Source: Saccharina japonica (lineage: Eukaryota > Sar > Phaeophyceae > Laminariales > Laminariaceae). From it: a stretch of 64,000 nucleotides of DNA. Location: positions 321,063 to 385,062 of the forward strand of contig MEHQ01001731.1 in the NCBI GenBank assembly GCA_008828725.1, written 5' to 3'. Every line of letters starts with the position of its first letter. Within the stretch, counting starts at the first letter, position 1. A program made the translations under genes and the position numbers. This document shows, piece by piece, positions 1 to 40,829 of this stretch. Under the pieces are notes generated by a model. It searched no databases, had not been told where the DNA came from, and saw only the letters and a list, made by a program, of their open reading frames with translations.

Positions 1-1196
1 GTGAGCCTAACTAAGACCAGCAACCAAGACCAGCAAACATGCCAAACTTATTTTTTTACCAATGCTGCTGTGTTTAGCAGATAGTTTTACGGGTATACCA
101 GGTAACTATTGCGCCAAATAATAAGTATTAAAGCTACCCGAGTACCACGGTGTGGTTTATTGATCCTAGGGTACAATGTGTAATTCTTCGACGGGTATGG
201 TGTTGGGGGGGGCGGTGGTATGATATGGGTAATACTTTATTGTTCCGTTTGCCATCTGACGATGTGCAGCTAGCTTTTGTTTCAATCATATAATAACACC
301 ATTCACATATATATACTCATCAATCATCCCTGAATACTTGACAGACCTATACCAACAATGCTCCAGTCCCCCTTAGGAATGCCTTTACCTACCGACTCTC
401 CTCACCAATTGTTCTCCCTCTTTTGCAAAATTTAATTGCAAAATTGATGAATTGTCCCCCCCTTTTATTGAGTATCGTGTCTCTCTTCTGTCAAAATCAA
501 TGAATCAACAGTATTGCGGGGGGCCATAATAAATAGGGCACCATTTTTTTTTTAATAAAAATAGACAAGTATATTGTTTTAGGTGTGTACCGCAGGTCCT
601 ATTCACTATAGGTCCCTCGTGATAGCTCAAGCCATTAACTAATTGATTTCATCCACCCCTACTCCTATTATGGCTCCTGAGAACTTGGACGTACGTGCGA
701 GTCTAACGAATCTGCACGTACATTCAATACGGTTATATGTATAGCAGGAGTTGCTGTAGATATGTATGGCCTACATGGGTACCAAATGGGATCGAGGTGC
801 CAAGTGGGCCTCCGGCGGCTCCTGCGGAGGGCTGATTATATTTCTGCACCTTGTGGGTGGGAGCAGGGTGCCAAATGGGATCAGATCCGGGTGGGATCAG
901 GTCCGGGGGGGGAGCAAGAGTAAAGATGGTGCAAAAATGATGGTGCAAAAGTACGTGCAGATCTAACAGCCCACAGCACGTACGTGCAATTATACGGCTG
1001 GTGCTTCTATTACAGGGGTCCATAGTAAATACTAGTAAATAGTACCTACGGTACACTCACATATCTACATATTGGAAACGATTATTCGGGATCGGGAACT
1101 GATACAAGGATAATCTGCAGTTTGTTGTTATAGAGAGAACTCGGCGTTATGGTTCATATTATTCGGCTGAGCACGTAGCACGTAGCTCACTTGCAG
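1..1196. other. Stretch without recognised gene
   Basis: AT-rich sequence with a C-tract and short repeats. A MITE of the CATAGTAAATAGG type lies at about 530-613. Two short repeats share TGGGATC and CAGGGTGCCAAATGGG (778-900). The start of the 7TM-RGS gene should lie here or to the left, but no start codon with a matching donor in phase 2 was found. Confidence 0.5.
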
Positions 1197-29076
<27,880 letters not shown>

Positions 29077-29566
29077 CCCTATATAGTGCGTGGCACTCTG
29101 GGCGTGAACACAAGGGGGGGCGTTTTAAAACATCAGGATGGAGACGGGGAAGGAAACAAAAAAAAAACGGTCCTTACATTTTCCGCCCAGCGTGGTAGCA
29201 TAGTCTAGTAGTCGAGCTTTTTTTTGCCGGTTTTTTGCTGGTTGTGTTTTTTTTTCACCACAGGTATTCTAGAGAAGAAGAAATAAATGGTTTTGTACTC
29301 GCATTTCTTTCCTTGTTTCAAGGAATTTCGAGAGAATGGTTGGCGCATACCGTGCCCGAGACGAAGAGGACTGGTCCTAAGCAATGGTTGGGTGGGTGGG
29401 TGGGTGGGTGGGGTTAGTAGGATGGGGGATAAGGTCCGTGGTTTTGCTCGTTGTCGTACACGGTGTGGCTTACCGATATTTTCTCGGGCAAGTGGATAAG
29501 CCACCCTCATATATTAGCCCTTTGGGGGCGCTTGGGCGTGAGAGGGGGGGGGTGAACTCGAGAGCG

Positions 29567-29674
29567 NNNNNNNNNNNNNNNNNNNNNNNNNNNNNNNNNN
29601 NNNNNNNNNNNNNNNNNNNNNNNNNNNNNNNNNNNNNNNNNNNNNNNNNNNNNNNNNNNNNNNNNNNNNNNNNN
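29567..29674. other. Assembly gap (108 N)
   Basis: Run of Ns after a G-rich stretch. Confidence 0.97.
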
Positions 29675-30614
29675 TTCATTCTCGCTGCGCGATTGGTTTT
29701 ATTTGATTGTCTGGGAAGGGGGGGGGGGTGCGTGGGGCTGGGGGGGCTGGGGTAGTGGAACATTTGTCTTTTCGTGCGGTTGGTAGATCGAACCAGGCTC
29801 CGAGAGGGTTCTGGGTTGTTTGGTTTTTCGATTTCGCGTGGGTTTGTATGATGAATGCTGCTGCCTGTTTTTTCTGTTGTTGCTGTTGCTGCTGCTACTG
29901 CTGCTGGTGCTGAGGCTGGTGCTGAGGCTGGTGCTGCTGCTGTTGCTGCTGCTGTTGCTGCTGCTCATGCTGCTGCTGCTGTTCATGCTGCTGCTGCTCG
30001 TGCTGCTGCTGCTTTTGCTGCTGCTATGTACATATGGGAGGATAAAGTGTTCGGATGCACTCTGTATAGGGGGGAATGCCTGTGTTTTTGCCTCCGCGCC
30101 CCTCTCTCCCTACCAGCGGGAGAGAGAAAACAAATAGGTGTTCCACGCTTCTTAGAGGCATGTTCTTTTACATAAATAAATAAACAAAAAGGGGCTGTTG
30201 GTGAGATGGAGGCTTTGGTCGAACCTCATATTTTCGTAAGCTGCTCCGCGTGATACGTTTCTGTTTTTTAAATCATTTTCTTACATATGTATACACGTAC
30301 CGGGCGGGGCCGAAACCTGATCTGCGGCACCCAGCTATGAATATAGGTAGGGGGTAGGAATGAGGCGTGTTTTTTTTTTGTTATTTTAGTGACGATGAGG
30401 CGTTTTTGTCTTCTCCGCCCCCTCCCCCCCCCGCCCTCGTCCCCCGTCCCCTCGAAAGGGGTGTGTGGTCAATGGTCAAATTACATAAGGCAAGCAACAA
30501 ATGAGTATGTCCTCCGCCCTCCCCTCTTTGTGGTTTTTACTCTTCCTGCCATGTCAAATTGGGTGAAAAAAGGCGCCCTGAAGGAGAGAGGAGCGCCTAT
30601 AAATGATCATACAA

Positions 30615-31500
30615 GAAGTTTTGATGGGTTGATTGGTTGGTTAGTTTATCGATTGTCTGATTGGTTTGTTGTTTTTTTATTGACCAGTTTGGGTTGAGTG
30701 GTTGATGGCTTAGATCAATTAGGCTGTTGATTGGTTGATTTGATTGATTGATTGATTGGTTGGTTGACTGGTTGATTGGTTGATCGGTTGGTTGATTGAT
30801 CGGTTGGTTGATTGATTGATTGATTGATTGATCGGTTGATTGATTGATTGATTTATTGATTGGTTGATTGATTGATTGATTGGTTGTTTTTTATTGACCA
30901 GTGTGAGTTGAGTGGTTGATGGTTTAGATCAATTAGGCTGTTGATTGGTTGATTTGATTGATTGGTTGAATGGTTGATTGATTGGTTGATTGGTTGATTT
31001 GATTGATTGGTTGATTGGTTGATTGATTGATCGGTTGATTGGTTGATTGGTTGATTGATTGGTTGATTGCGTGATTGATTGGTTGATTGATTGCGTGATT
31101 GATCGGTTGGTTGATTGATTGATTTATTGATCGGTTGATTGATGTGTTGCTTTTTATTGACCAGTGGGTAGAGTGGTTGATAGTTAGACCAATTAGGCTG
31201 TCGATTGGTTGATTGATTGGCTGATACATTGATCGGTTGGTTGTTAAATTGGTTGATCGGTTGATTGATTGATTGATTTGGTTGATTGGTTGATTGATTG
31301 ATTGGATGATTGATTGATTGATTGATTGGTAGGTTGGTTGGTTGATTGATTGATTGATTGATCGTTTGATTGATTTATCGTTTGATTGGTTGATAGTTAG
31401 ATCAATTAGGCTGTTGATTGATTGATTGGTTGGTTGATTGGTTAGTTGGTTGATAGATTGATTGATTGATTGATTGGTGGGGTTTGGCTGGTTGGTTGAC
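30615..31500 (+). repeat. TTGATTGA/TTGATTGG array with higher-order units
   Basis: About 880 bases. The block TTTTTTATTGACCAG, GAGTGGTTGAT, AGATCAATTAGGCTG recurs at about 30675, 30888, 31150 and 31395, giving a 210-260-base superunit. The 227-codon Asn/Gln/Ile ORF on the minus strand is its translation. Confidence 0.93.
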
Positions 31501-31819
31501 CGAGTGATAGTGGTAGTAGTGGCGGTAGGTAGCGATGGTAGGGGGAGGGGGGTGGTGGTGGTGGTTGGTGGGGTGCTTGCTGCCTTCGCCACACACACAT
31601 GCATACCGGTAGACAACGGTCAGATGAAACCAAAAGAGAACCCAGAGAGAACGCGTGAGAGACAGAGATAAAACAAAAACAAAGAGAGAAAGAGAGAGAG
31701 GAAGCAGCAGAGGGAAAGAGAGTGAGGGTGGGAGGGATAAAAATATAAGGTTAGATGTAGAGAGAACGGGAGAGAGGTAACAGAAGTTGCAGAAGCAACC
31801 TAGTACTGTAGTACGGAGG

Positions 31820-33120
31820 AGCTAGTGGGCGAGGTTGAGACGCTTCTACCGCCACATACATGCCCCCCCGAGAGAGATCACCACGCATGGCCTGCGACCG
31901 ATAGCAGTAGCAGCAGCGGCAGCAGCGGCAGCATCAGCAGCATCGGCCGGTCGCCGTGGCTTCCTTTTCGGCAGGGCGCGTCCTGCTGGGCAACACCTTA
32001 CCCGTATAAAACACGCAGAGGCTTTTGGTCATAGAGAGCAACCGCGCTCCCTCTCTCCCCATTCTCTCTCTCTCGCGCTCTCGCGTGCTTTTTTCGTCCC
32101 AACACGCGAGGGAACGGTACACGGCGAGGTTTGGCAGAGGCAGGCAGGCAGGCTGTTTGTGGGCCGGGTGGGTTCCCCCCCCCCCCCCCCCCCAATCCCC
32201 CCTCGTTTCCGTGCTTGGTTTTGTGTACGCCTAAGTAGTGTAGTTCCCAAAAATTGTGGGTTCGAGTATGGACTTTTGCTCAAGTGTCAAGTTCGAGTTT
32301 GCTCAGAACTGTGTGTGCTCTAGATTGTGTGCGCCCAAGATTGTATGGCACAGGTTGGGTGGGCCCGAACATTATGTATACTCAAGTGTGGGTTTTTGGG
32401 TTTGGTTTGCTCAAAATGATGCATTGCTCAAGACTGTGTGTACTCTCAAGTTTGAGTTTTTCTCAAACCTGCTCGTGCTCAAGATTATAAAAGTACCCTA
32501 GAAATTGATGTGTACGCTCCCAAAAGTTGGAGTTGTTGTACCCGCCCCCCCCCTCCCAAGATTTTTGTGCGCCTGCATTGTGTTCGGTAAAATTGTGCTG
32601 CTGTGTTTTTGTTGTGTATACGCGTGGGTTTTACGTACATACGTGATATGGTTGCTGTTTGTGTTGGCTCCGCACGACCACAAAGGGCCTGGCAGGGGTT
32701 ACAGAAGTACCTCTTGTACTCTGGTTTGCTGGACGACGGTGGTATATGTACGGTAGTATAGCTGCAGTAGAACACAAACAAACCCAACCACAAAACAAGT
32801 AGGAGGAGGAGGAGGAAACGGAGTACAGGGACAACAACAAAATAGGAAACCAAATGGAAAAACAAGCTTGACGAAACAAAAACAAAAACGTTTTTTTTTT
32901 ATGGGGGAAAAAAAAAGGTCGGAAAAAGTGAAGGGGAAAAGAGAAAAACACTATTTGCCGGTCGGCTTTTTCTCCGGAAAAGAAAAAATATGACGCGACC
33001 AACACCACCGCCACGAGCAACACACACACAACGCACGTTCATGCGGTACAGCAGCACCGAGTTGTTCTCTTTTTTTTTGTTACGGCAACATATGGTATCC
33101 CCCAGGAGTGATATCAACTA
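31820..33120. other. No firm gene; short repeats
   Basis: 31900-31945 is an AGCAGCGGC run giving poly-Ala or poly-Ser. 32250-32480 is a degenerate array based on GTGTGTGCTC, AAGATTGTATG and CTCAAGTGTG. 32500-33110 shows only compositional ORFs. Confidence 0.5.
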
Positions 33121-33141
33121 ACCGTGGTTTTTATTCCCCAG

Positions 33142-33252
33142 ATCAACTGGGGTCTCTACACAATCTACGTCGATACTATACCTTGTACGTACGCGACAAC
33201 AGCACCACCTGATAAATTGGGAGTGAAGATAATATTTCAGCTCGGTTTTTGA
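33142..33252 (+). CDS. Possible terminal exon
   Basis: A good acceptor (TTTTTATTCCCCAG) is followed by 36 open codons and TGA at 33250-33252: INWGLYTIYVDTIPCTYATT, APPDKLGVKIIFQLGF. No upstream partner exon was recognised. The minus strand is also open over this stretch (33318-33118), so the orientation is uncertain. Unknown family. Confidence 0.3.
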   Translation: MNWGLYTIYVDTIPCTYATTAPPDKLGVKIIFQLGF

Positions 33253-33808
33253 GGGAATACTGATGGCGAGGACAGGAGGATCGGAGGACCTGCGAGTGCC
33301 AAAGTGAAGCCACAACAAACCTCAGACTGTAGCGGGATTTAGACCTTAGAACGGGTTAAATATGGTGAACCCAGGGAGTTGTAGGCAGGCTCAGAACCCT
33401 GTGCGTGTAAGAGTAGTACTCGGGTTGTACGAAGTGGTGGCCGTTTGATTCACAAGAAGCAGCGTGTGATACGAGTACAAGTATCATGCAAAAGTAACAC
33501 GTCTGTCTGCCTCTTGAAAAAAATGCGCGGACTTGTATAAGAGTCGCACGAAAGTATCTCTGTACCGCAGTATCATACGCAGTACGAGTTTACTGCACCG
33601 GCATGCCCAGAATCAGCGCGAGAGAGCTGGTCTCACGAGCTTGGGGGGGGGGGGGGGGGGGAGGGAAGGGAGGGTATGCAGTTCAAACAAACACGAAGGG
33701 GCGCTACGTACACTGCACCACAAATGAGAAAGAAAGTCAAAGCCAAAATATCTGTGATCGTACCTGTCCTATTGGCCTCTCTCCTAATATTGCGCCTCGC
33801 TATGCCCG

Positions 33809-34603
33809 TCACCGCGTCTGTCTGCTGCACCGCTGTCCGTCCGCGTTGACTGTTTCAACCCACAACGAACAGCAACACTTCTCAACCCAATTGAAGTCCT
33901 CCCGCCCTGCACAAGAGGCACCCCGTTTGAAGTTAAACGGCAGAAGAAAATCCAGCCTCAGATGTAAGAAGCGTGGTCCTTTTTGGAGCCTAAGGGCTGC
34001 TAACATCAGATCTCGCAATGGCCGCATTTCCGAGACGTAATTGGACATTCTACCAAACACCCCTCCTACACGGTGGGCTCCACTCAAAATGTAGAGGAGT
34101 AGGGCGAGGAGGAGTGACCGTTTCTTTGCGTGCCTCATAAGGGGAAGGGATAGAGGGGGGGCAGACTCATTATTTGCTTGTCTTAGTCTTTGGCCATTGG
34201 CCACGTATCCCTTTCGAGACGGAGCACCGCTCCTACTCCTAGTAGAGACGCCCTCAACAGTTGGGTGCTCACTACGGTTGTTTCCATATGTTACATTTTT
34301 TGGTTTGCTAATCTCATCCTCTTCCTGTTTCGCCGCCTGTGGCCACCATCTATCTCCTAGGATAGCGATCGTTTTCTCGCTATTATCTAGTGTACCAAAC
34401 TTCTCCATGTCACATTTGTCTATTTTTATCATCTTCTCTAACACATCCTGTTCCTCCTTGTACATTTCCCCCACTATGTGAATTCTACTCTCTATTGCTT
34501 TGCCACAAGGGCGCGAGAGGGGGGGGGGGAGGGCATTGTGAGGCAACCAGGCACGCTTGCTTGTGTCGGTCCTCTTTCCTGCCTTCTTCTGCAAAACCTT
34601 CAT
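33809..34603 (-). CDS. 264-codon ORF, probably transposon-derived in part
   Basis: This is the longest ORF without simple-repeat composition in the middle of the window. Its N-terminal half has a helical acidic/basic segment with GDRWWPQAAKQEEDEIS. Residues from about 130 (SRKGYVANGQRLRQANNES) are the translation of the dispersed repeat also found at 7862, 23470 and 30450, so at least this half is not a conserved protein. I do not recognise a domain. Confidence 0.3.
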   Translation of the reverse strand: MKVLQKKAGKRTDTSKRAWLPHNALPPPLSRPCGKAIESRIHIVGEMYKEEQDVLEKMIKIDKCDMEKFGTLDNSEKTIAILGDRWWPQAAKQEEDEISKPKNVTYGNNRSEHPTVEGVSTRSRSGAPSRKGYVANGQRLRQANNESAPPLSLPLMRHAKKRSLLLALLLYILSGAHRVGGVFGRMSNYVSEMRPLRDLMLAALRLQKGPRFLHLRLDFLLPFNFKRGASCAGREDFNWVEKCCCSLWVETVNADGQRCSRQTR

Positions 34604-34844
34604 ATATAATATGCTATCAAAATCTGTTCCATATCGTCACCAATAATATAGACTAAAAAACAAAATCATGATTCTACATAATAATCGTCGGTGGCTAAAA
34701 ATCAAGAATCATGACAAACAAATCATGAATACAAATCAACAATCATGATCAAAATCATGAATAGTCTTGAAAATAGAGAGTATACTTTAATCGACTGATT
34801 TGTGTCGTTTGCAGACGCGGACCGGAATTCCTCGGCGAGCTTAC

Positions 34845-34886
34845 CGAATAGAACCGCGAGACTTCGTAGGCAGCGGCGAGTGACAT
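34845..34886 (-). CDS. Possible first exon, MSLAAAYEVSRFYS
   Basis: An ATG at 34886 opens 14 codons ending TCG|GTAAGC, a good donor. The stretch is GC-rich between AT-rich flanks. A downstream minus-strand frame at about 34510-34230 (KEEQDVLEKMIKIDKCDMEK, TLDNSEKTIAILGDRWWPQA) could belong to the same transcript or to a mobile element, because it continues into a copy of the dispersed repeat. Weak support. Confidence 0.22.
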
Positions 34887-35082
34887 GTGTAAAGCCACCG
34901 CCGCAAGCGCGTGGCTGTGGGTTTCTTGGATTGGAATGGGCTGGGGTTTTTTGGCGGCGGTCGAAAAACAAACCACGATCGAAAAACCGCGGCAAAAAAA
35001 ATAACGCGACAAAAAAAATCAGAGTCGAAATAGAGGCCGAAATGCTCGTGATGGGATTAATAATGTTTTCATTTGTTCATTT

Positions 35083-35433
35083 GTTCATTTTTTTTCCCAT
35101 CCTACCATTTATCATCTTCACCCTCCATTTCTCTCTCCTTCCTTCCTAGTCGTAACTCAGCTCCGGGGTCACAACATAGGCTCTTCTCCCTCCTCCTCAC
35201 TACGGTTTTTGCCTTCATTTTTTATCGCGAGAAGTTCACCCTTTCTCCATCCTCCTCGTCGACTCGCATCGAATTGCACCTACCCACGCTACTAGGCGCT
35301 CTCAGCAGGTTGATTACGTTCATTATTTATTTTTGCAAATAACTTCGACAGTCCAACCCGCGTGAGGTTCGAACCCCAGAAACAACTCTTAGTAGCATTC
35401 GAGGGTACCACTAGGCCATCGGGGCGACCGTTT
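35083..35433 (-). mobile_element. tRNA-derived SINE, full-length copy
   Basis: On the minus strand the head is at 35433-35355 (B box GGTTCGAACC as read on plus), then the body, ending in ATGGGATGGGAAAAAAA. It abuts a second, headless copy in opposite orientation at 35430-35640, making a head-to-head pair. Confidence 0.82.
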
Positions 35434-35640
35434 TACGTAGTGAAAGGGGTGCAATGACATTCGACGGGAGTCGACGGGGGGTGGAAAGGGCTGAAGCTTC
35501 TTCTCGCGGTAAAAGTGAAGGGACGAACCGGAAATGGGGAGGAGGGAGGAGAGAGCCTGCTGTGTGACCCCGGATCTGAGCTACCACTTGTAGGAGGGAG
35601 GGAGAGAGAAAAGAAAGGCGAAGATAATAAAACGAGAAAG
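35430..35640 (+). mobile_element. SINE copy, headless
   Basis: It shares GACGGGAGTCGACGG, TTCTCGCGGTAAAA, GTGACCCCGGATCTGAG and GAAAGGCGAAGATAAT with the family body. It is adjacent to the inverted full copy on its left. Confidence 0.75.
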
Positions 35641-35699
35641 GAAAAAGGGAAAACGAATGTGAAAGGGCTGCACTTGGTATCTACAAGTTGCAACCAACC

Positions 35700-36840
35700 C
35701 AGATTCGGGGCCAGAAAACTTAGTGCTTAGAGTTGCGACAGCAGTTAAAATTGCGGGATAATTTAGACTTGTTTTTCCATGCTCTGGTAGGGGTCCCAAC
35801 CCTGTGGTACTCACTGTAGTGCGACTCGTGCAGCTACTGCTGTAGGTAGGCCTATGTCGGAGTGCAAGGGGCGGTACCGAGGATGTGGGTACGACCAGAG
35901 CAGCAAGTGGTAGCAGCCGGTCAGGGGCCAAGCAACAAGCCGGCTCCTCCTGTGTTAGTTCGTACTACCACTACTGGTGTTTCTGCGGAGCTCGTGTGTG
36001 ATGGTAGTAGAGAGGTACACGGCCAACGGTCACCCGAAACTTACAACGAGCGACCGGTCGATGTACCACGCGGCTTGCGAAGTAGAATAACGACCTCATC
36101 AGGGGAAAAAAAGTCACAGTTAAATCATAGAATCGCCTGGGCTAACCCCAGCCTCGCTCTAAACCCCCGTTATTTATTCCCCTTGGCAGCGTGGCTGGAA
36201 TAAGCGCGTTATTACTCGGGACGCTTACCTCACAACGCGCATGCATACCATATGTGCATGATGTGAGCACGAGTTCGGTGCAAAAACAAATGTCTACGGG
36301 ACACCTGATTAGAAAACGAGTTCATCGGGGGAAAAAAAGTCACAGATAAATCATAGCTGACGTTTTAGTTTCGTTAATATATATATTAAAGAAAAAATCC
36401 AAGCAATGCTAACAGTACGAAGGCACTCCGCAAAATAGTCATGGTACGTACTAATAGTAGAATACTTCGTCTTTCACTGCGGACGACACACACACGCACA
36501 AACTCAATCAGTCGTGGTGAAAATAAACCCCCTCGTACTCGTAGTGCCTTGATAACCCGACTCCCGAAAACCAATCCCAACCCCCCGCGCCCCTCCCTTC
36601 CCTTCCCTCTCCAGTCCAGCCCCCCCTCCCCCCCTCCAACCCTCCCCCACCTTATCACGATGGCGGCGGCACCGCAAAACGCTGCGTGGAAACCCCGGTT
36701 CAGATCGACGATACACACGTGCTTCGCGCTGGGTGGGGCCGGGGGGGGGGGGGGTCCGGGGACGGTAGAAATGCGCCATGAACCTAAAAAAGCAGATTTT
36801 GCTAACAAAGCAGACGACTACGACTGTGTGTGGCAATAAG
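35700..36840. other. Stretch without recognised gene
   Basis: It contains two copies of TCATCAGGGGAAAAAAAGTC, ACAGTTAAATCATAG-like sequence (36097 and 36320), C-rich and G-rich tracts, and a possible acceptor TTCCCCTTGGCAG at 36175-36187 not followed by a long frame. ORFs on both strands look compositional. Confidence 0.45.
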
Positions 36841-36849
36841 CTTAACTAC

Positions 36850-38200
36850 AATACAAAATGCCGACACCTGTAGCAAGGAGGTTGGTCGGCTGCCTAGAAA
36901 AGGCCGACGCTTGAGGCTAAGACTGCCATGAGAAAGGTCCACACATCCTGTAGAAAGCCCACTGCTACGTGCTGTCGTCAAGCAGGCCGGCAACTTGAAG
37001 CAAGGCGGATGGTCATTTTGGATAATAATGGCCTTCCTACAGCCTGTGGCGATGAGGTTTGACTGCTATATATAGGCAAAGCCCGGCATCTTTTGCAAAA
37101 CGCCAAAACTGTCACAAAATAGAGGCGGACAATCCTGTGGCCAAATAAAAAGGCTAACTGCCATCCAAAAAGATCCACACTTGTAGCAAGGCCAACTACT
37201 GTCTTGTCGTCAAACACGCCCACAACTTGAAGCAAGGGCCATCCCCATTCGATATCGAAAATGCTGACAACCTGAAGCAATCAAGGTTTGACTGCCGTAT
37301 GCGCAAGGCCGATACCTTTTTGTAGCAAGGCCAGCTCTCCCGGAGAAAGTCTCCCAGTCCTACAACAAGGCTAGCTGTGATCGGATACTGCCGACAGCTG
37401 AAGCAAGATCAACTGCCGCCGAAGATGCCGAGACCTTGTGGGCAACAAACAAAGGTAAGTTGTAGTCGGAAAGGCTCCGACACCTCTGCAACCAAGGCCG
37501 ATAATTGTCGTCAAAAATACCGACAACAACAACAAACAGCAGCAGTACCAAGAGCAACTAACTGCCGTCGAAAAATGACGGCACTTACGGCAATAACACT
37601 AACTAACTGCTATCGAAAACCGCCGACAACTGCTGTATAGCAAGGCCCAAACCGCCATTGAGCGTGCCGACACCCTGCAGCAAAAAGGGAACCTGCCACC
37701 GGAAAGACCGACAATTTTTAGTAAGGCTACCCATTCGACATCGAAAAGGCTTGACAGCCTGAGGCGATAATAAGGCTGACTGCCATCGTTGCCGGCAGCG
37801 TGTAGCCATACGGCGGCTTTTGCCTTTGTCATCGAAAAAACGACAACGTAGCAAAAGGCTAACCGCATCGAACAATTGCCGACACCTGTAGCGAGGTCAA
37901 GCACGTCGAAATATGCCGACGAGATGTATTAGCACGGCCGACCACACATCGATACACGCCAACAAAAAACGTAGCACGGCCAACTAAGTCATCATCGAAA
38001 AAATGCCGGCAAATCTGGGACAACAAGGTCGCTGCCACCGAAAACAAAATGCCGGCACCTGTACGTAGCAAACGCCATTTGCGATCGAACATGCCATCAA
38101 TCTGTAGCAAATTAGGCAACCTCATCAAAAAGAACCTCCCGCTCTGCTGCACCACCAACACCAGCGGGGGCGTGCGTGCGTGCCGCACCGCCATATCCCG
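36850..38200. repeat. Degenerate minisatellite, GCCGACACCTGTAGCAAGG type
   Basis: Variants of GCCGACA, CCTGTAGCAAGGCC, AACTGCCATCGAAAAA recur every 50-60 bases over 1.3 kb in an advanced state of decay. Confidence 0.8.
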
Positions 38201-39579
38201 TCCTCTTCTTCAGCCGGGGGTTGCATCGAACCTTCTAGGGGTAGCGGCTAATTTTCTGGCCTCCTCTTCAAGAAGGAAAATGTAAGGCGCATTGAAAAAT
38301 CCTTCCTACAAGTATGGAAACCCAATTAGGTCGGATAGTCGGCACCTTCGGGAAAGCGACTAAAACACCGGCAACCGACTTTTGCACCAAAACACTTTTT
38401 TTCTTGCCATTATTGCCCTGCTAAAGGGATTGACGTCGTTGGAAAACCCCAATCCCCCCCTGTCGCCCTTCATTATTTCCCTGAATAAAAACAAAAAACA
38501 AGCCTCCACCCACGCAAGAGTGCGCGGACAAAACGCTGTTTTACGCTGTACGTACACCCATATATATTACACTCGCTTCTGCATCTACTACGACACCAAA
38601 AAAGTACAAGAAAACAAAACAAGGAAGCAAAAGTTAAACAATAAAAAAACAGAAAAACAAAATAAAACGGCGCGCCTCGCGATGTATACCCTGCCAACGC
38701 CCGCAGTGCTCGCTTCCGCTCACTGTATATATGAATATGTAAAGTCCCCCCCCCCCTCCCCCCCTCCCCTCCTCCCCTCCCCTCACCCCCAAACACCAAA
38801 ATAAAAGGACACCTTGCAACTAAAGTGGGCCCGCGGTGTAAAATATGTACCAGGTATATTTTTGTAAATTTCGGACCGAAGGCTTTCTCTTCTCGCTTAT
38901 TCTTCTTTTTTCTTCTTAGGCGCCACGAGCCAACAGACACAACAACGCACAACAAGCACCGCCTTAAAGAACCAAAAACAGAAAAAAAAGCGACGGCGCC
39001 ATGGCCTTTCCCTTTCCGGGGTCGGGCCTGCATCACCGACCCATCGATTCGCAGCACGAATCCGACTGCGAAAAAACGGTCGAGAAAATATTTTATCAGG
39101 CCTAAAGAGCCGGAAAAAGTTTTTCAGCCCACGGGGGGGGGCTGAGGAAATCATTTCTACCCGCACGAAGCCAAAGACAAAATTCCAGCCAACGGGGCCA
39201 AAAATGGTAATTTTGCTTCGTACGAAAGGAGCCAAGTCTAAAAGTAGTTTTTCCCCGAGGCGGGGATACTTTTCATCAGAGCTGAAAATACTTTTTTTTA
39301 GTCAGGGGCGCTGGAATACTTTCCATGCAGAGGCTGAAAAACTACTTTTTATCGAGAGCGCCTAGGATCACGTTTTTTTTCAACGATGTTACTGCACGTA
39401 TCCCCCCCCCCCCCCCTACTTGCCAAGTTTCTTGGGCCAATCCGCTACCAGATGGTTGCGTGGCGGTCTCGAGCCCAAACATAAATCACCCCCTACTCTA
39501 ATATCATACGGAGCACAATACTTCGGCACGTACACAAAGAACACGCCCCCCCCCCCCCCCTCTCCCCCCTTTTGCCTCC

Positions 39580-40520
39580 CTCGCAGCCAGGCTGAAACAC
39601 AATGGCTGAGCAAAGCGTCTACATTAAAAATGAACAGAAACACCTAAAAGTGTTGGTTTGGGCGTTCGGTTGAGCAAAAAAGCTTCCATTGACGAAAGAC
39701 TCAGACCAAAACAATGGTAAAGCCTCTCCCCTATTGATAGCCGAACGGCTAAAAGCGACTAAAAAGTATCTAGAGAACTTTTTGAGCAAAAATCCAAAAG
39801 TATCTGCGGCCAGGCCGAAAGAAAAAGCGGCTGAGCTAAAAACAAGATGACTGAACTGAGCAAAAGGTTTTAGGACCAAAACACGACAGAACGGTGAAGC
39901 AAAAGTGTATTTGCAGCCAGAACCGAGAGAATGGTTTGAGCAACGACTCTTTTGTAGCCAGAACGAGATAAACGTTGAGCCCAATCGCTTGGCCGAAACA
40001 CACAGCTTGGTTGAAGCAAACCTTCTTCGCCCCGAGACAGAAAGCAGGGTTGAGCAAAAACCGCTATCACCCAAACAGACAGAATGTCTCAGCAACGTTT
40101 CTTTGAAATCCAGAACGAGAAAGGTTGACCAAAATCCATTAAACCAAAAAACAGACGACTTGGTTTAAGCAAAGTGTTTTAACCCATTCAGAACTGAAAA
40201 TAATGTCCCGCACTAATTTCAAGTAGTTTGTGCCCGAATTCGTGGGACCAGTTCTTAACCCATTCAGAACTGCAACCACTTTTTTGGGACAAAACTACTT
40301 GGAATTAGTGTGGTATCATTTTTGGAGTAGTAAAAGGGTTAAGGGGTTAAAGTCGCCAGACGGAGACAATGGTTGAGCAAAAGCCGACAAACCAAAGCAG
40401 ACAGCATGAGTTTTAAGCAAACTTTTTCGTAGCCAGACCAAAACAAATTGGTCGAGCAAAAGCCTTCATTCAACCGAAAGCAGACAGAATGGCTGAGAAA
40501 AATAAAAGATTTGCAGCCAG
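39580..40520. repeat. Degenerate minisatellite, GGTTGAGCAAAA type
   Basis: Units of about 45 bases with CAGACAGAATGG, TTGAGCAAAAGC and AGCCAGAAC. Two family T MITEs have inserted at 40181-40343. Confidence 0.82.
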
Positions 40521-40744
40521 AATGCAAGAATTCTCCAGCAACGGGCTTTTGCACCCCTTCTTGCTCCCCTCCCCCCGCTACATCGGCCTCCGCTCTCCAC
40601 AAAACCGCACACACTCACAAAGCCATGAGCCAGCCAATACTACCATCATACCCACGGCGGACGGTGCCACAAAAAAAAACAAAAAACTTGCGCAACACAT
40701 CTCTCATCCATCCATCTATCCATGCACCCTTCCTCCCCAGCGCT

Positions 40745-40749
<5 letters not shown>

Positions 40750-40788
<39 letters not shown>

Positions 40789-40829
40789 AAAACACCCCCC
40801 ACAAACAAAAAAAAAAAAAAAAAAAAAAA
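40750..40829. repeat. Long poly-C followed by poly-A
   Basis: A C-run of about 36 bases, then A/C-rich sequence and an A-run of about 28 bases. Likely prone to sequencing error. Confidence 0.9.

Larger units (their letters stand above)
29083..31820. other. Gene-poor stretch downstream of the 7TM-RGS gene
   Basis: It contains a family H hairpin (29085-29196), a GGGTGGGT run, the gap at 29567, a (CTG)n-type trinucleotide array at 29855-30030, a block B copy at 30452, and the TTGATTGA array. No convincing exon was found on either strand. Confidence 0.6.

Noticed and set aside
30933-31616. 227-codon Asn/Gln/Ile/Ser ORF on minus
   Set aside because: Translation of the TTGATTGA array.
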